Part shown: piece by piece, positions 42,461-51,792 of the stretch | Layout: each line of letters begins with the position of its first letter | How positions within the stretch are numbered: position 1 is the first letter of the stretch | NCBI GenBank assembly: GCA_035536775.1 | Contig: DATLNM010000052.1 | Span: forward strand, 15,176-79,175 | Direction of reading: 5' to 3' | Source of the DNA: DATLNM01 sp035536775 | GTDB taxonomy: Bacteria > Actinomycetota > CADDZG01 > WHSQ01 | Length of the DNA: 64,000 nt | Notes under the pieces: model-generated | Databases searched by the model: none | Seen by the model: the letters and a program-made list of their open reading frames with translations, nothing else | Told to the model about the DNA's origin: nothing | Position numbers and translations under genes: made by a program

Positions 42461-43942
42461 GTGGAAGCCCTTAACGTCTCCGTCGACTGGCACGCACTGG
42501 CCCCTGAGCTGGTTCTGACGCTCACGGCGTGCGCCATCCTGATGGCAGACCTGTTCCTTCCGAAGGAAGCGAAGTGGGTCGCGATGCCGCTCGGGGCTGC
42601 CGGCCTCATCGGAACGCTGGCGGCGATCGTGTCGTTGATCGGGGAAGAGCGCGTGACGCTCGCGCGCTCTTTCGAAGTCGACGAGTTCTCGCTGTTGTTC
42701 AAAGCGCTCTTCTGCGTGATCGGCCTGATCCTCCTTGCGATCTCATACGACTTCTTCCGCGACAGCGACTACTACGAGGGTGAGTACTACTTCCTGATGC
42801 TGTGCTCACTGTTAGGGGGGCTCATCATCGCGAGCTCTCGGGACCTCATCACGCTGTTCATAGCGCTCGAGCTGATCAGCATCCCCGCGTTCGTGATGAC
42901 CGGACTGCGGAAGGCCGATGTGAAGTCGAACGAGGCCGCCCTCAAATTCTTCCTATTTGGCGTGCTCTCGTCCGCGGTGATGCTCTACGGGATGTCGCTT
43001 GTCTACGGCATCACTGGAGCAACCCACGTCGACGACATCCGCCTCGCACTGGGGGGCGCGAGCGATGAACCGATCGTCATCCTCAGCGTTTTCTTCGTGG
43101 TCGTGGGTTTCGCTTTCAAGATCTCGGCGGTGCCGTTCCACTTCTGGGCGCCCGACACCTATGAGGGCGCGCCATCGCCCGTCGCGGCGTTCCTATCGAC
43201 CGCGTCGAAGATCGGTGGGTTCGTTGGGCTGCTCGTTCTCATGTTCCGCGCCTTCCCCGACGTTGCGGACGCGTGGCGCCCGATCTTCGCTGTGCTCGCT
43301 GCGCTGACCATGACGGTGGGGAACCTCATCGCGCTCAAACAGCGCCACATCATCCGGCTGCTCGCGTATTCGGGGATCGCACAATCCGGCTACATCCTGG
43401 TTGCGCTGGCGCTGATCGAGCCGGGAGCTGCCTCTAACCGCCAGGCGTTCGTGTCGGCACTTATCTATCTTGCGATCTACGGAGTCATGGATGTAGGCGC
43501 CTTCGCCGCGGCGGTCGCGTTCGCCCGTCGGGGCGGCACCTATTTCATCGACGACTACGCGGGGCTGTGGGCACGGAATCCCGCGCTCGCGGTCTTGCTG
43601 GCAGGCTTCCTGTTCTCCCTTGCCGGCGCTCCGCCGATGGCCGGGGCGTGGGCCAAGCTCTTCGTGTTCCTCGCTGCTATCAACGCCCAAGTGTTCTGGC
43701 TCGCTGCCGTCATGGGCCTGAACGCCGTGATAGCCGCCTGGTACTACCTCGTGGTCGTCAAGAAGATGTTCTTCGAGCCCGCGGTGGATGACCGGCCCGT
43801 GGAAGTCCCCGGGTTGTTGCGGCTGGGGATGGGCTTGGCAGCGCTCGCTCTGGTTGCGGTGTTCGTCTACCCGCCCCTGATCACGGAACCGGCCGATTCG
43901 ACCGTGCCCAAGGAGCCCGCACAGGTGGAGATCGCCGGCTAG
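42461..43942 (+). CDS. nuoN: NADH-quinone oxidoreductase subunit N (second cluster)
   Basis: 493 residues from GTG 42461. LFIALELISIPAFVMTGL (key Glu), FKISAVPFHFWAPDTYEGAPSPV (key Lys) and AYSGIAQSGYILVAL are family marks. It closes the 11-gene second cluster. A small hairpin (CCAAC/GTTGG, 43949-43961) follows the stop, not followed by a clear T-tract. Confidence 0.95.
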   Translation: MEALNVSVDWHALAPELVLTLTACAILMADLFLPKEAKWVAMPLGAAGLIGTLAAIVSLIGEERVTLARSFEVDEFSLLFKALFCVIGLILLAISYDFFRDSDYYEGEYYFLMLCSLLGGLIIASSRDLITLFIALELISIPAFVMTGLRKADVKSNEAALKFFLFGVLSSAVMLYGMSLVYGITGATHVDDIRLALGGASDEPIVILSVFFVVVGFAFKISAVPFHFWAPDTYEGAPSPVAAFLSTASKIGGFVGLLVLMFRAFPDVADAWRPIFAVLAALTMTVGNLIALKQRHIIRLLAYSGIAQSGYILVALALIEPGAASNRQAFVSALIYLAIYGVMDVGAFAAAVAFARRGGTYFIDDYAGLWARNPALAVLLAGFLFSLAGAPPMAGAWAKLFVFLAAINAQVFWLAAVMGLNAVIAAWYYLVVVKKMFFEPAVDDRPVEVPGLLRLGMGLAALALVAVFVYPPLITEPADSTVPKEPAQVEIAG

Positions 43943-44247
43943 AAGACCCCAACTTCGTTGGAAAAGTGGCAGGAAACGCCTGATATCTCACGAAGTTGAG
44001 CCTCCGCCCGTGAGGCAGATCTCTGGACGGCGCGGTAGCCGCTCAGGGAGCGTAATCTTGGGTTGAGAGGCGTCGCCCGGTGGCGGGTGTCGGTATCTCC
44101 TCTGCGCCGCCAAGGCTTGTTACCGGGAGGCTTTGGGGGCGTAAGTTGGTCATAGCAGCACTTGGGGGGCGCGACGGAGCGTGGGGGACGTATCTCGATC
44201 CCGGCTCTCGTGAAACCCTTCCTCGTCAAGCTCTGGGAAGGCTATCT
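43943..44247. other. Intergenic leader between second nuo cluster and VWA gene
   Basis: 305 bases without a convincing gene. It holds a 9-bp inverted repeat, CAACTTCGT at 43950-43958 with ACGAAGTTG at 43990-43998, overlapping the short hairpin at 43949-43961. TAATCT at 44053-44058 could be a -10 element for the VWA operon, leaving a leader of about 185 bases that looks G-rich and structured. I did not recognise a known riboswitch class. The VWA frame is open back to GTG 44080, but that extension looks non-coding. Confidence 0.4.
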
Positions 44248-47007
44248 GTGCAGCTTGCAACTAAGGCACGCCTAGGTGCGTCGGGGCGGCGCCGGGCGGA
44301 TGGCTCGCTCGCGCCCTGGCGGACGGTCGCTGCTGCCGCTCTTGCGCTCATCGTTCTAGGGCCTTTCGTGCTTACCGCGCAGCAGGCCTCGGCGCGTCCG
44401 GTGTGTGCTACGCCCGTCGACACCCGGAACCTGACCGAGGATCCTCCGATCGTAACCGGCACGTGGACGCGCACGAGGGCGCCGGACTTCCCTGTGGGCA
44501 CGGGCGCCATCAAGACGTTCTCGGTGACGCTCCTAGATGAATCGATCGTGTTCGCCGAGAACGGCCAGGTCGTCATGCGTTCGCTGGATGGCGGCTGCTC
44601 GTGGACAGAAGTGTTCAGGCTGCCGGAGCTGCCCGGCCCCGACTTCCCGTTCTCGGCTAACGACTCGGAGATCATCGAGGTGACGATGCCGACACCGGCG
44701 TCCGTCCCTCCAAGTCCGATCCCGATCGTGTACGTGACCATCGAGCAGCTGAAACGCGTGTCTCGTCCGCATGTCATCTTCACCGGCACCGGTGGCGACA
44801 CCTGGGAGCTTGCTGCGGGGCTCGAGGATGCAGTAGGTCGTCCAACGGACCTGTCGGCCTCACTGTTCAACGCGACCGCTGTCTATCTCCTTACCGACGT
44901 GTCAGGCGTTCGGGATGAATTGCCTTTGCCCGATACCCCGGTGGACGCCCCGGCGGCTGGGACGATGATCCACCGGAGCTTCGACGCCGGCGTGACCTTC
45001 GGCGATCAGCCGATGACAGCTCCCGGACTTCCCAGCAGAGGTATCGAGATCGATCCCTTCGAGGGCCGCGACTTTTGGGTCTACGGCGACGGGGGTCTGT
45101 TCCACGGGCAGGACACGGCGATCACTCAGGTGCCGGGTATCCCCACGATCGGAGCGCTCGACGTCTTCCCCGTTCGCGACAAGCCGAGCCGCGTTATCGC
45201 GTTCGAATCGGATGGCCCCGTGATGCACCGCTCGGATGATGGAGTGAACTTCATCACCTCGGTGACACCGGGCACCGTCCAGTCATCTGCCAGCTTCGAC
45301 CAGGATAACTACGTCGTGACCACGAGCACCGGTGTCTACTTACACAGCTCAGGACTGGTGCCGGGCCTCGACTTCGTAGATGTGAGCCAGCCCAACCATC
45401 CTGTGATCACCGACCTCGGGATGATCCTTGGGCGCAGCGCGGTCGAGCCCTTCTCGGTCGTCGGGCACACGGGCTCGACGCTCGAGCGGTGGGACTTGAA
45501 GGGGCAACTTCCGCAGCCGCCCGAGTTTCAGCCGATCGACGTCATCCTCCCGGGCGGCACGAGCGTGACCACCGATCCGCCCGTCCTCGCTCCCAACGAT
45601 CGCCGCATCGTGCTCGAGCCGGGGGAGAAGCGTGCGATCACCTACACGCTCGATCTTCCCAAGACACCCACCCCTCTCGATGTGTACTTCCTCGTCGACG
45701 TGTCGGGCAGCATGCAAGGCGCCATCAACGGAACGGCGAGCGCGATGGCCGACATCGTCTCGAAGTTGCAAGCCGAACGCATCAATGCTTACTTCGGGGT
45801 TGGCGAGTACCGCAGTTACACCGACGATCCCGCCTATCACATGGTGCGTGACATGGGAGAGCCCGACGAGGAGCTAGCCGTTGCGCTCGAGAATCTCAGG
45901 GCTAGCGGCGGCGGGGAAGAGACGCAGCTCGAGGCCCTCTACCAATCGGCCACTGGCACCGGGCGTTTCGGAGTCAACCTCTTCGTCGAGGACGGGCAGG
46001 ACGTGACCTGGCGACCGCAATCGCTGCGGGTCGTGCTTCACGCGAGCGACGAGCCGATCTCGACGGGTCCACCGCACCCCGCGTACGAAGAGGTCGTTGC
46101 CGCTCTCAACGCAGATGACGCCGACCACATCGGGATCGCGATCCAGGGTAGCTCCGGCTTCTCAGGGACGCCCAAGGAAGGTATGGACATCCTCTCGGCC
46201 GGAACCGGTGCCGTCGCTCCGACATCCGGCGTCGATTGCGACGGCGACCTGATAAATGAGATCCCCGCGGGAGATCCCCTCGTCTGCGTCATCGACCCCG
46301 GCCAGGTCGAGGAGGCATCCGCTATGTCGACGCTGATCGTCAACCTCTTGAAGGCCCTCGAGGACCGCGTCCCGGTGAAGCTTGTCGCCACCGGGGGCAA
46401 GTCGGTGGTCAAGACGATCGCCCCCGACGTCATCCCCGACGTCAACTTGAAGTCCTCGAACGTACTCAAGTACGAGGTCATCTACTCGTGCCCGAGTGTT
46501 CTCCGAGAGACGAAGGTCCCGGTCGAGCTCGTCGCCGAGGCACGGGGTCAAGGACTCGACACAGTCAACGCGATGGTTGTGTGCAGCCCGCCCGATCCGC
46601 CCGTCCCCGCCATCCCACCGGTGGTGGCCTTGATCCCCCTCGTGCTGCCGCCGCCGGCCCCGCCACAGATCGGGCCGAACCCTCAGCCCAACCCCCAGCC
46701 CCAAGGTCAGCCTCAGGGCCAGGCCCAGGGGGCGTTCGCCGCCCAGGAGGAGCAGCAGCCGCAGCTCGCTTACGTCCAGGCCCAGCAACTTCAGGATCGG
46801 GCTGCGGCGGAGGAGATCGCCTCTAATCGGAGCTCCGGCGAGCGCCAGTATCAGATGTCGCGTTACTCAGACCGCCCGCGGGACGTTCCCCCAGAGGTCA
46901 CCTTCTTGATAGGAGCAGCAGCCATGTCGTTGATGTACGGATGTGTAACTCTGGCCCGCGGGCGGGTCCAGGTCGAGCACGTAAGCAGTAGGCGACGGAC
47001 CCGATAG
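44248..47007 (+). CDS. Secreted, C-terminally anchored von Willebrand factor A domain protein
   Basis: 919 residues from GTG 44248, preceded by GGGAAGG; GTG 44080 is an alternative but its extra residues look non-coding. Signal peptide around residues 30-52 (TVAAAALALIVLGPFVL). The first 430 residues look like a beta-propeller (SLDGGCSWTEVF; similar blades). The VWA domain spans about residues 475-690 with MIDAS motif DVSGSM near residue 485, VGEYRSYTDD and ASGGGEETQLEALY, resembling the integrin-beta type. A Pro/Gln-rich stretch leads to a TM helix near residue 885 and a short basic cytoplasmic end. It starts the operon with ftsH; ligand unknown. Confidence 0.85.
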   Translation: MQLATKARLGASGRRRADGSLAPWRTVAAAALALIVLGPFVLTAQQASARPVCATPVDTRNLTEDPPIVTGTWTRTRAPDFPVGTGAIKTFSVTLLDESIVFAENGQVVMRSLDGGCSWTEVFRLPELPGPDFPFSANDSEIIEVTMPTPASVPPSPIPIVYVTIEQLKRVSRPHVIFTGTGGDTWELAAGLEDAVGRPTDLSASLFNATAVYLLTDVSGVRDELPLPDTPVDAPAAGTMIHRSFDAGVTFGDQPMTAPGLPSRGIEIDPFEGRDFWVYGDGGLFHGQDTAITQVPGIPTIGALDVFPVRDKPSRVIAFESDGPVMHRSDDGVNFITSVTPGTVQSSASFDQDNYVVTTSTGVYLHSSGLVPGLDFVDVSQPNHPVITDLGMILGRSAVEPFSVVGHTGSTLERWDLKGQLPQPPEFQPIDVILPGGTSVTTDPPVLAPNDRRIVLEPGEKRAITYTLDLPKTPTPLDVYFLVDVSGSMQGAINGTASAMADIVSKLQAERINAYFGVGEYRSYTDDPAYHMVRDMGEPDEELAVALENLRASGGGEETQLEALYQSATGTGRFGVNLFVEDGQDVTWRPQSLRVVLHASDEPISTGPPHPAYEEVVAALNADDADHIGIAIQGSSGFSGTPKEGMDILSAGTGAVAPTSGVDCDGDLINEIPAGDPLVCVIDPGQVEEASAMSTLIVNLLKALEDRVPVKLVATGGKSVVKTIAPDVIPDVNLKSSNVLKYEVIYSCPSVLRETKVPVELVAEARGQGLDTVNAMVVCSPPDPPVPAIPPVVALIPLVLPPPAPPQIGPNPQPNPQPQGQPQGQAQGAFAAQEEQQPQLAYVQAQQLQDRAAAEEIASNRSSGERQYQMSRYSDRPRDVPPEVTFLIGAAAMSLMYGCVTLARGRVQVEHVSSRRRTR

Positions 47008-47009
47008 CG

Positions 47010-49367
47010 ATGACAGACAAGATAGGAGTCACGATGCCGGAGGCGGATCAGGAGGCAGTTACGACATCGACCACGCGCGGGCGGCTAGGTCGCAAATTCA
47101 AGCGCTGGTTGAAGAACTACCGCGTTAAGCAGCGACGCAAGTCCGCCGCGCAGAAGCGCACGACCAGCAAGAAGCTCACCTATGCCCTCATCTTCGTGCT
47201 CTTGTTGCTCTTCGCCGGGTTCGCGGGAGCCCAGGCCTATCTGTCTCCAGACCCTGCGGGTGACGAGCTTTCCCTTGACCAACTGAGCGCGCTCGCCGAC
47301 GAGAAGCGCATCGAGACCGCGGAATTCCGCGACGAGGACAATCAACTCGTCGGGAGCTTTGCCCTCGAGTCCATCGTTCCTATCGAGGAGCCCAAGGACA
47401 AGAAGTCCGACGGCAAAGACAACCGCGACAAGGGCAAGAGCCGTAACGACGGCGGTGGCGCAGAAGACCCTGATGCAACCGCAGACGACACAGGCGCGAC
47501 CGAGGAAGACACCTCGACCGGCGACGAGGCCGCCGCCGCAGGCGGCAACGATGATCGCGCTCGTGACAAGAAGAAGAACGACAAGAAGAAGGTCGAAGAG
47601 GAGCCGGTAGAGGAGCCCTCGAGGGCCCCCGTCGGCGCCGGCGACTACTACTTCAACTACCCCTCGAGCGATGCGGCCTTCAGCGTGCTGTCAGAGATGA
47701 TGACCGAGGCCGAGGCCAAGGTGTTCGTCAACCCGCAGACCTCGAAGTATGTCGTGCGACAGGTGTCGCAGTACCTCCTGCCGCTGTTGATCCTCGCGTC
47801 CTTCTTCGGGCTGCTGTTCTCGGCAGGCAAGGGCGGTGGCTCTGGGATCGGCGAGGTTCTCACCTTCGGCAGCATCGGCAAGAAGCGCCAGAAGCGCGGG
47901 TTCGCCACGCCGATCACGTTCAGCGACGTCGCCGGTGCCGACGAGGCTGTCGCCGAGATGAAAGAGGTCGTCGACTATCTCCGCGACCCGGAGCGCTACG
48001 AGGAGATCGGCGCCGTTCCGCCTAAGGGCGTCCTGCTGTTCGGGCCTCCTGGATGTGGCAAGACCCTCATCGCCAAAGCGGTTGCGGGCGAGGCCGGCGT
48101 TCCGTTCTTCTCGGTCGCAGGCGCGGAGTTCGTCGAGTCTCTGGTCGGTGTCGGTGCCGCCCGTGTGCGTGACCTGTTTCAGCGCGTGCGTGCCGTCGCT
48201 CCGGCCATCGTCTTCATCGACGAGCTCGACGCAGCGGGTCGCCGGCGTGGCTACGGCGGCAGTGGTGGCGGTGGTAGCGACGAGCGTGAGCAGACCCTGA
48301 ACCAGCTCCTGGTAGAGATGGACGGTTTCGAAGTTTCGACCGGGATCGTCGTCATCGGGGCGACGAACCGTCCCGACATCATCGACCCGGCGCTCATCAG
48401 GCCCGGGCGTTTCGACCGCCACATCACCGTGGAGCAGCCCGATGCCGAGGGTCGCGAGCTCATCCTGAGGCTGCACGCCAAGGGCAAGCCGATCGCTCCT
48501 TCGACCGATTGGTCTTACCTGGCGAAGCGCACGCCCGGGTTCTCAGGTGCCGACCTCGCTAACGTCATCAACGAGGCCGCCCTCCTGACCGTGAGGGAGA
48601 ACAAGCCGAAGATCGAGACGAACGAGCTCGAAGAGGCCATCCAGCGCGTCCTGCATGGCCCCAAGCGCCGTGGAGTCGTCTTGTCCGAGGAGGAGCGCAG
48701 TCGCGCTGCGTATCACGAGAGCGGCCACGCGATCGTCGCTGCGTCGGTCGGCCGTTCCGAGGACGTCCACCGCGTGACGATCCTCGCCCGTGGCAAGGGG
48801 TTGGGCCTCACAGGCGTGAACCGTGACACCGACGCCCTGCTATTGACGCGCAGCCAGCTACTCGGCCAGCTCGTCACGGCTATGGGTGGTGTCGCGGCTG
48901 AGGAGATGGTGCTCGCAGAGCCGTCGACCGGATCCGAGCAGGACTTGGAGCACGCGACCGAGCTCGCGCGCGACATCGTTGGCCGCTTCGGCATGAGCCC
49001 CACGCTCGGCCGTGCACGCCTTCTCGCTTCCGATGCGGAGCAGTTCCTTGGAGGGGACTCAGGCCTCGCAAAGTTGTCGGACCAGACGCACACCGCAATG
49101 GACGCCGAGGTCGCTCGTCTCCTCGAGTCCGCGGAGCAGGAAGCCACTCGCATCCTGAAGACACATCGCAAGGTTCTCGATTCGATGGCCACGAGACTCA
49201 ACACGCAGGAGACGATCGAGGGGGTCGAGCTCGACCGCATCTTGAAGGTAGTCGCGATCAAGCCGGTCCATATGTCTTCGATCTTCCCGTCGGGAAGCAC
49301 CAACGGCCGCAGCAAGACGGGATCGACTTCGGTCACCCGCTCACGTCCCGCAACGCGTAGACGTTAG
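47010..49367 (+). CDS. ftsH: ATP-dependent zinc metalloprotease FtsH with enlarged extracytoplasmic domain
   Basis: 785 residues from ATG 47010, 2 bases after the VWA gene. Basic cytoplasmic N-terminus, TM1 near 52-72, then about 180 residues outside with a Lys/Asp/Glu-rich low-complexity core (residues about 128-205), and TM2 near 251-272. Catalytic part is canonical: Walker A FGPPGCGKT (about 344), Walker B FIDELDA, SRH RPDIIDPALIRPGRFDRH and zinc site HESGH (about 569). The FtsH external domain is usually about 75 residues. It degrades membrane proteins. The tight linkage with the VWA gene suggests the external part may contact it. Confidence 0.93.
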   Translation: MTDKIGVTMPEADQEAVTTSTTRGRLGRKFKRWLKNYRVKQRRKSAAQKRTTSKKLTYALIFVLLLLFAGFAGAQAYLSPDPAGDELSLDQLSALADEKRIETAEFRDEDNQLVGSFALESIVPIEEPKDKKSDGKDNRDKGKSRNDGGGAEDPDATADDTGATEEDTSTGDEAAAAGGNDDRARDKKKNDKKKVEEEPVEEPSRAPVGAGDYYFNYPSSDAAFSVLSEMMTEAEAKVFVNPQTSKYVVRQVSQYLLPLLILASFFGLLFSAGKGGGSGIGEVLTFGSIGKKRQKRGFATPITFSDVAGADEAVAEMKEVVDYLRDPERYEEIGAVPPKGVLLFGPPGCGKTLIAKAVAGEAGVPFFSVAGAEFVESLVGVGAARVRDLFQRVRAVAPAIVFIDELDAAGRRRGYGGSGGGGSDEREQTLNQLLVEMDGFEVSTGIVVIGATNRPDIIDPALIRPGRFDRHITVEQPDAEGRELILRLHAKGKPIAPSTDWSYLAKRTPGFSGADLANVINEAALLTVRENKPKIETNELEEAIQRVLHGPKRRGVVLSEEERSRAAYHESGHAIVAASVGRSEDVHRVTILARGKGLGLTGVNRDTDALLLTRSQLLGQLVTAMGGVAAEEMVLAEPSTGSEQDLEHATELARDIVGRFGMSPTLGRARLLASDAEQFLGGDSGLAKLSDQTHTAMDAEVARLLESAEQEATRILKTHRKVLDSMATRLNTQETIEGVELDRILKVVAIKPVHMSSIFPSGSTNGRSKTGSTSVTRSRPATRRR

Positions 49368-49382
49368 GCGGCTCGTAACACG

Positions 49383-50573
49383 ATGAGGGCCACCGGGTTC
49401 GCAAGCGCGCTCTCGGTCGCCCTCATCGTGTTCGCGATCACCCTGGGCGCGTCGATCCCGAGCGGCAGCGTCGCGACCGCGTGGGCACAACCGACGCCGA
49501 CGCCGACGCTGCCGAACCTCTTCGGGACCCCGACGCCGACGCCATCTTCTTCACCAACCCCTCGTCCCGGGGATGACGATGACGGAACCGATGACCCTGA
49601 CGAGGATCGAGAGCGTCCCGATCGCGACCGCAGGGACGAGCCAGGGAAGGGTCGTAAACCTGATCGGGGAAACGACGGGCCCGCCTCGCCGTTCGCCCCG
49701 CGTATCCCGGGCGCGTACAACACCGAGAAGCTCATGGGGATAGCCGCGCGTCTCCGCTCGTTGGGATGGAGTGAGGACGAGATCATCCGCCGGGTGTATC
49801 CGCCGTTCATCATCGCCGGGTACGCAGGGTGGGTCGATACGTGGGGCGCGCCCAGATCCGGCCCTGGTCCGGTCGTCCGCACCCACGAAGGCCAAGACGT
49901 CTTCTGCGACTACGGGTCTCCCGTGCTCGCGACTGAGGCAGGCGTCATCGAATTCGCAGAAGGAGGGCTTGGAGGCCGCGTCGCGCGGCTGCATCGTCCG
50001 GATGGGACGTACTGGTACTACGCCCACCTGGCGGATTGGAACACGGAGGAATTCGTAAGCGGTTCGACGGTGGGTCCAGGCGATGTCATCGGGTATTGCG
50101 GCACTTCCGGCAACGCGGAGTTCACCCCTCCTCACGTTCACTTCGGCTGGTACTCCGTGGGGGGCCTCGTCGCTCTCGATCCGATGCAGATTCTCATCCG
50201 GTGGCTGCGTGCGGCGGAGGTACATGCTGCAGCTCTGGTCGAGGAGGTCACCGGTCAACGTGTCCGGAAGATCGGAACACTCATCACCCAGCGCAGGTTC
50301 GGCGATTCATTCGGGCCGGACAGATCGGTCCTTCCGAACCCAGGGCACTCCTTGTGGGCCGCGGGTGCATCTCCCGCGAACGGGGCGTTCGCCGTCGCAC
50401 AGGTCGCGTTGCAGGAGGCGTTGTCACGTGCGCTGCCTCAAGGCGTCCTGACAGGGGAGCGCGAGGACCCCGGAGCAATCACTTCCACGGGCGGTGGAGC
50501 GGGTGCGCTCGTCGAAGGCTCGATGTTCGCTGATGTCTTGGCGCGCTGGTCCTGGGACGAATCCCCACCCTAG
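49383..50573 (+). CDS. Secreted M23 (LytM-type) peptidase
   Basis: 396 residues from ATG 49383. Signal peptide (about 1-35, ending AWAQ), then TPTPTP repeats and an acidic/basic linker (DDDDGTDDPDEDRERPDRDR). Catalytic domain at about residues 155-275 with HEGQDVFCDYG (zinc His and Asp), YYAHLADW and PPHVHFGW (HxH). The zinc ligands seem complete, so it is probably an active endopeptidase on peptidoglycan cross-links. The C-terminal 120 residues have no recognised domain. Third gene of the VWA-ftsH operon. Confidence 0.88.
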   Translation: MRATGFASALSVALIVFAITLGASIPSGSVATAWAQPTPTPTLPNLFGTPTPTPSSSPTPRPGDDDDGTDDPDEDRERPDRDRRDEPGKGRKPDRGNDGPASPFAPRIPGAYNTEKLMGIAARLRSLGWSEDEIIRRVYPPFIIAGYAGWVDTWGAPRSGPGPVVRTHEGQDVFCDYGSPVLATEAGVIEFAEGGLGGRVARLHRPDGTYWYYAHLADWNTEEFVSGSTVGPGDVIGYCGTSGNAEFTPPHVHFGWYSVGGLVALDPMQILIRWLRAAEVHAAALVEEVTGQRVRKIGTLITQRRFGDSFGPDRSVLPNPGHSLWAAGASPANGAFAVAQVALQEALSRALPQGVLTGEREDPGAITSTGGGAGALVEGSMFADVLARWSWDESPP

Positions 50574-50615
50574 AAAACTGGCTGCCCGGACCCCCACAGG
50601 CTAGTCTGACTCCCC

Positions 50616-51038
50616 ATGGAGTGCCTACACCGGCGGGCGGGCGGAACCGAAGTTCGTGAACGCGGCTTCACGCTCATCGAGCAGCTTGCGGTACTGCTCG
50701 TCCTTGCGATCCTCAGCGCGATTGCTCTCCCCGCGATCATGCAACAACGGGAGAAGGGTTGGATCGCGCAGACGCAATCTGCCTTGAAAGACTCCTCTAC
50801 CGCAGCATTCGCGTTCGCTAACTCGAATGGTGGCACTTGGGAGGACCTCGACGAACTCGCCGACCTCGAGGACGAGGGGTACCGCGTAACGGAGGGCGTT
50901 GCAATCTCGGTCGATGGCGAGACGCTCGAATACTGCCTTCGCGCTCTGCATCTTCAGCTTCCGCCCGAGCATGAATGGAAGGTCGCGAGCTTCGACAGCG
51001 AAAATCAAGCCCCCGTCCCGGACGACGACTGTCCATGA
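50616..51038 (+). CDS. Type IV pilin-like protein
   Basis: 140 residues from ATG 50616. Prepilin cleavage and helix motif RGFTLIEQLAVLLVLAILSAIALP starts at about residue 17; shown here as RGFTLIEQLAVLL. Glu at +5 of the mature form is present. A short leader of 17 residues precedes it, and the mature protein would be about 123 residues with two Cys near the C-terminus. No other pilus gene is nearby, so it may be a minor pilin or a pseudopilin working with machinery elsewhere. Confidence 0.85.
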   Translation: MECLHRRAGGTEVRERGFTLIEQLAVLLVLAILSAIALPAIMQQREKGWIAQTQSALKDSSTAAFAFANSNGGTWEDLDELADLEDEGYRVTEGVAISVDGETLEYCLRALHLQLPPEHEWKVASFDSENQAPVPDDDCP

Positions 51039-51060
51039 TGGTGCCAGGAGACTCGCCCGC

Positions 51061-51732
51061 ATGAGTGACGAAGTTGACGCCACCGACCTGATCGAACGCG
51101 CCCGCGCCGCCGTCGAGGCGGTCCGCAGCGTAGACCGCCGGGTGCGCGTGGAGGCTGGGAAGTTGCGAGACCCCCGTGAGGCGGCCCTCGCAACAAGGCC
51201 TTGGGCAAAGGCACGACGCGATGGGTTGAGGGAGACGACGTCAGACATAGTCGACTTCGCTGTCGCCGTTCTTCAAGAGCTAGAGACGGCGCGCTCGGGA
51301 CCGGAAGGCCAAGATGCTGCGGGCCAGATCGGAGTCCTGGAGGCTTCACTGGCGTCGCTCGCAGAGGCCAACGATCTCCTCGAAGAGCGCGAGGCGGAGT
51401 TACGCCGGAGCCACGATTCTTCGCCCGGGCGTCTCCCGACATCACCGGATGCTGCGAGTGCAGACGAGGTGACGACCGAAGAAGACGTCCTCCCTGCGAG
51501 GGAACACAAAGAGCATCCTCGGGCGTTGGTCGTCGCGCGCAACGCCCTGATCGCTGGCCTTGTGGCATTGGCTGGGGTCGCCGTTTGGTTGTTCGTGATC
51601 CCACATGAAAGTGGGACCTTCAAGGACTGCGTTGGGAGCGGAGGCGACGAGACGCAATGTCGTTGTCTGGACGAAGCCGAGGCCGCCGGCCTGGAGGAAG
51701 AGGACCGGGAACGATTCTGCCTCGCTCCCTAG
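51061..51732 (+). CDS. Coiled-coil protein with single TM helix and Cys-rich external tail
   Basis: 223 residues from ATG 51061. The first 120 residues are helical and charged with likely coiled coil (ERARAAVEAVRSVDRRVRVE; VLEASLASLAEANDLLEERE). After a Ser/Asp linker, one TM helix lies at about residues 160-180 (ALIAGLVALAGVAVWLFVI). The last 40 residues carry four Cys (DCVGSG, CRCLDEAE, FCLAP), presumably outside and possibly disulfide-bonded. No family was recognised. Last gene before the terminator, so it belongs with the envelope operon. Confidence 0.75.
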   Translation: MSDEVDATDLIERARAAVEAVRSVDRRVRVEAGKLRDPREAALATRPWAKARRDGLRETTSDIVDFAVAVLQELETARSGPEGQDAAGQIGVLEASLASLAEANDLLEEREAELRRSHDSSPGRLPTSPDAASADEVTTEEDVLPAREHKEHPRALVVARNALIAGLVALAGVAVWLFVIPHESGTFKDCVGSGGDETQCRCLDEAEAAGLEEEDRERFCLAP

Positions 51733-51749
51733 CGCCAAAGTGGAGAAGG

Positions 51750-51790
51750 AGAGGGCGACGGGTGGTTGGCCCGTCGCCCTCTGACTTTTT
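51750..51790 (+). terminator. Rho-independent terminator of the VWA-ftsH operon
   Basis: A perfect 13-bp stem, AGAGGGCGACGGG (51750-51762) with CCCGTCGCCCTCT (51770-51782), a 7-base loop and TTTTT at 51786-51790. It sits between the last plus-strand gene and the 3' end of the convergent giant gene. Confidence 0.9.
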
Positions 51791-51792
51791 AT

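Noticed and set aside
44040..44240. Possible riboswitch in the leader of the VWA gene
   Set aside because: The region is G-rich with several short stems, but I could not match conserved cores of the cyclic-di-AMP, cyclic-di-GMP or cobalamin classes. Kept only as an unassigned leader.
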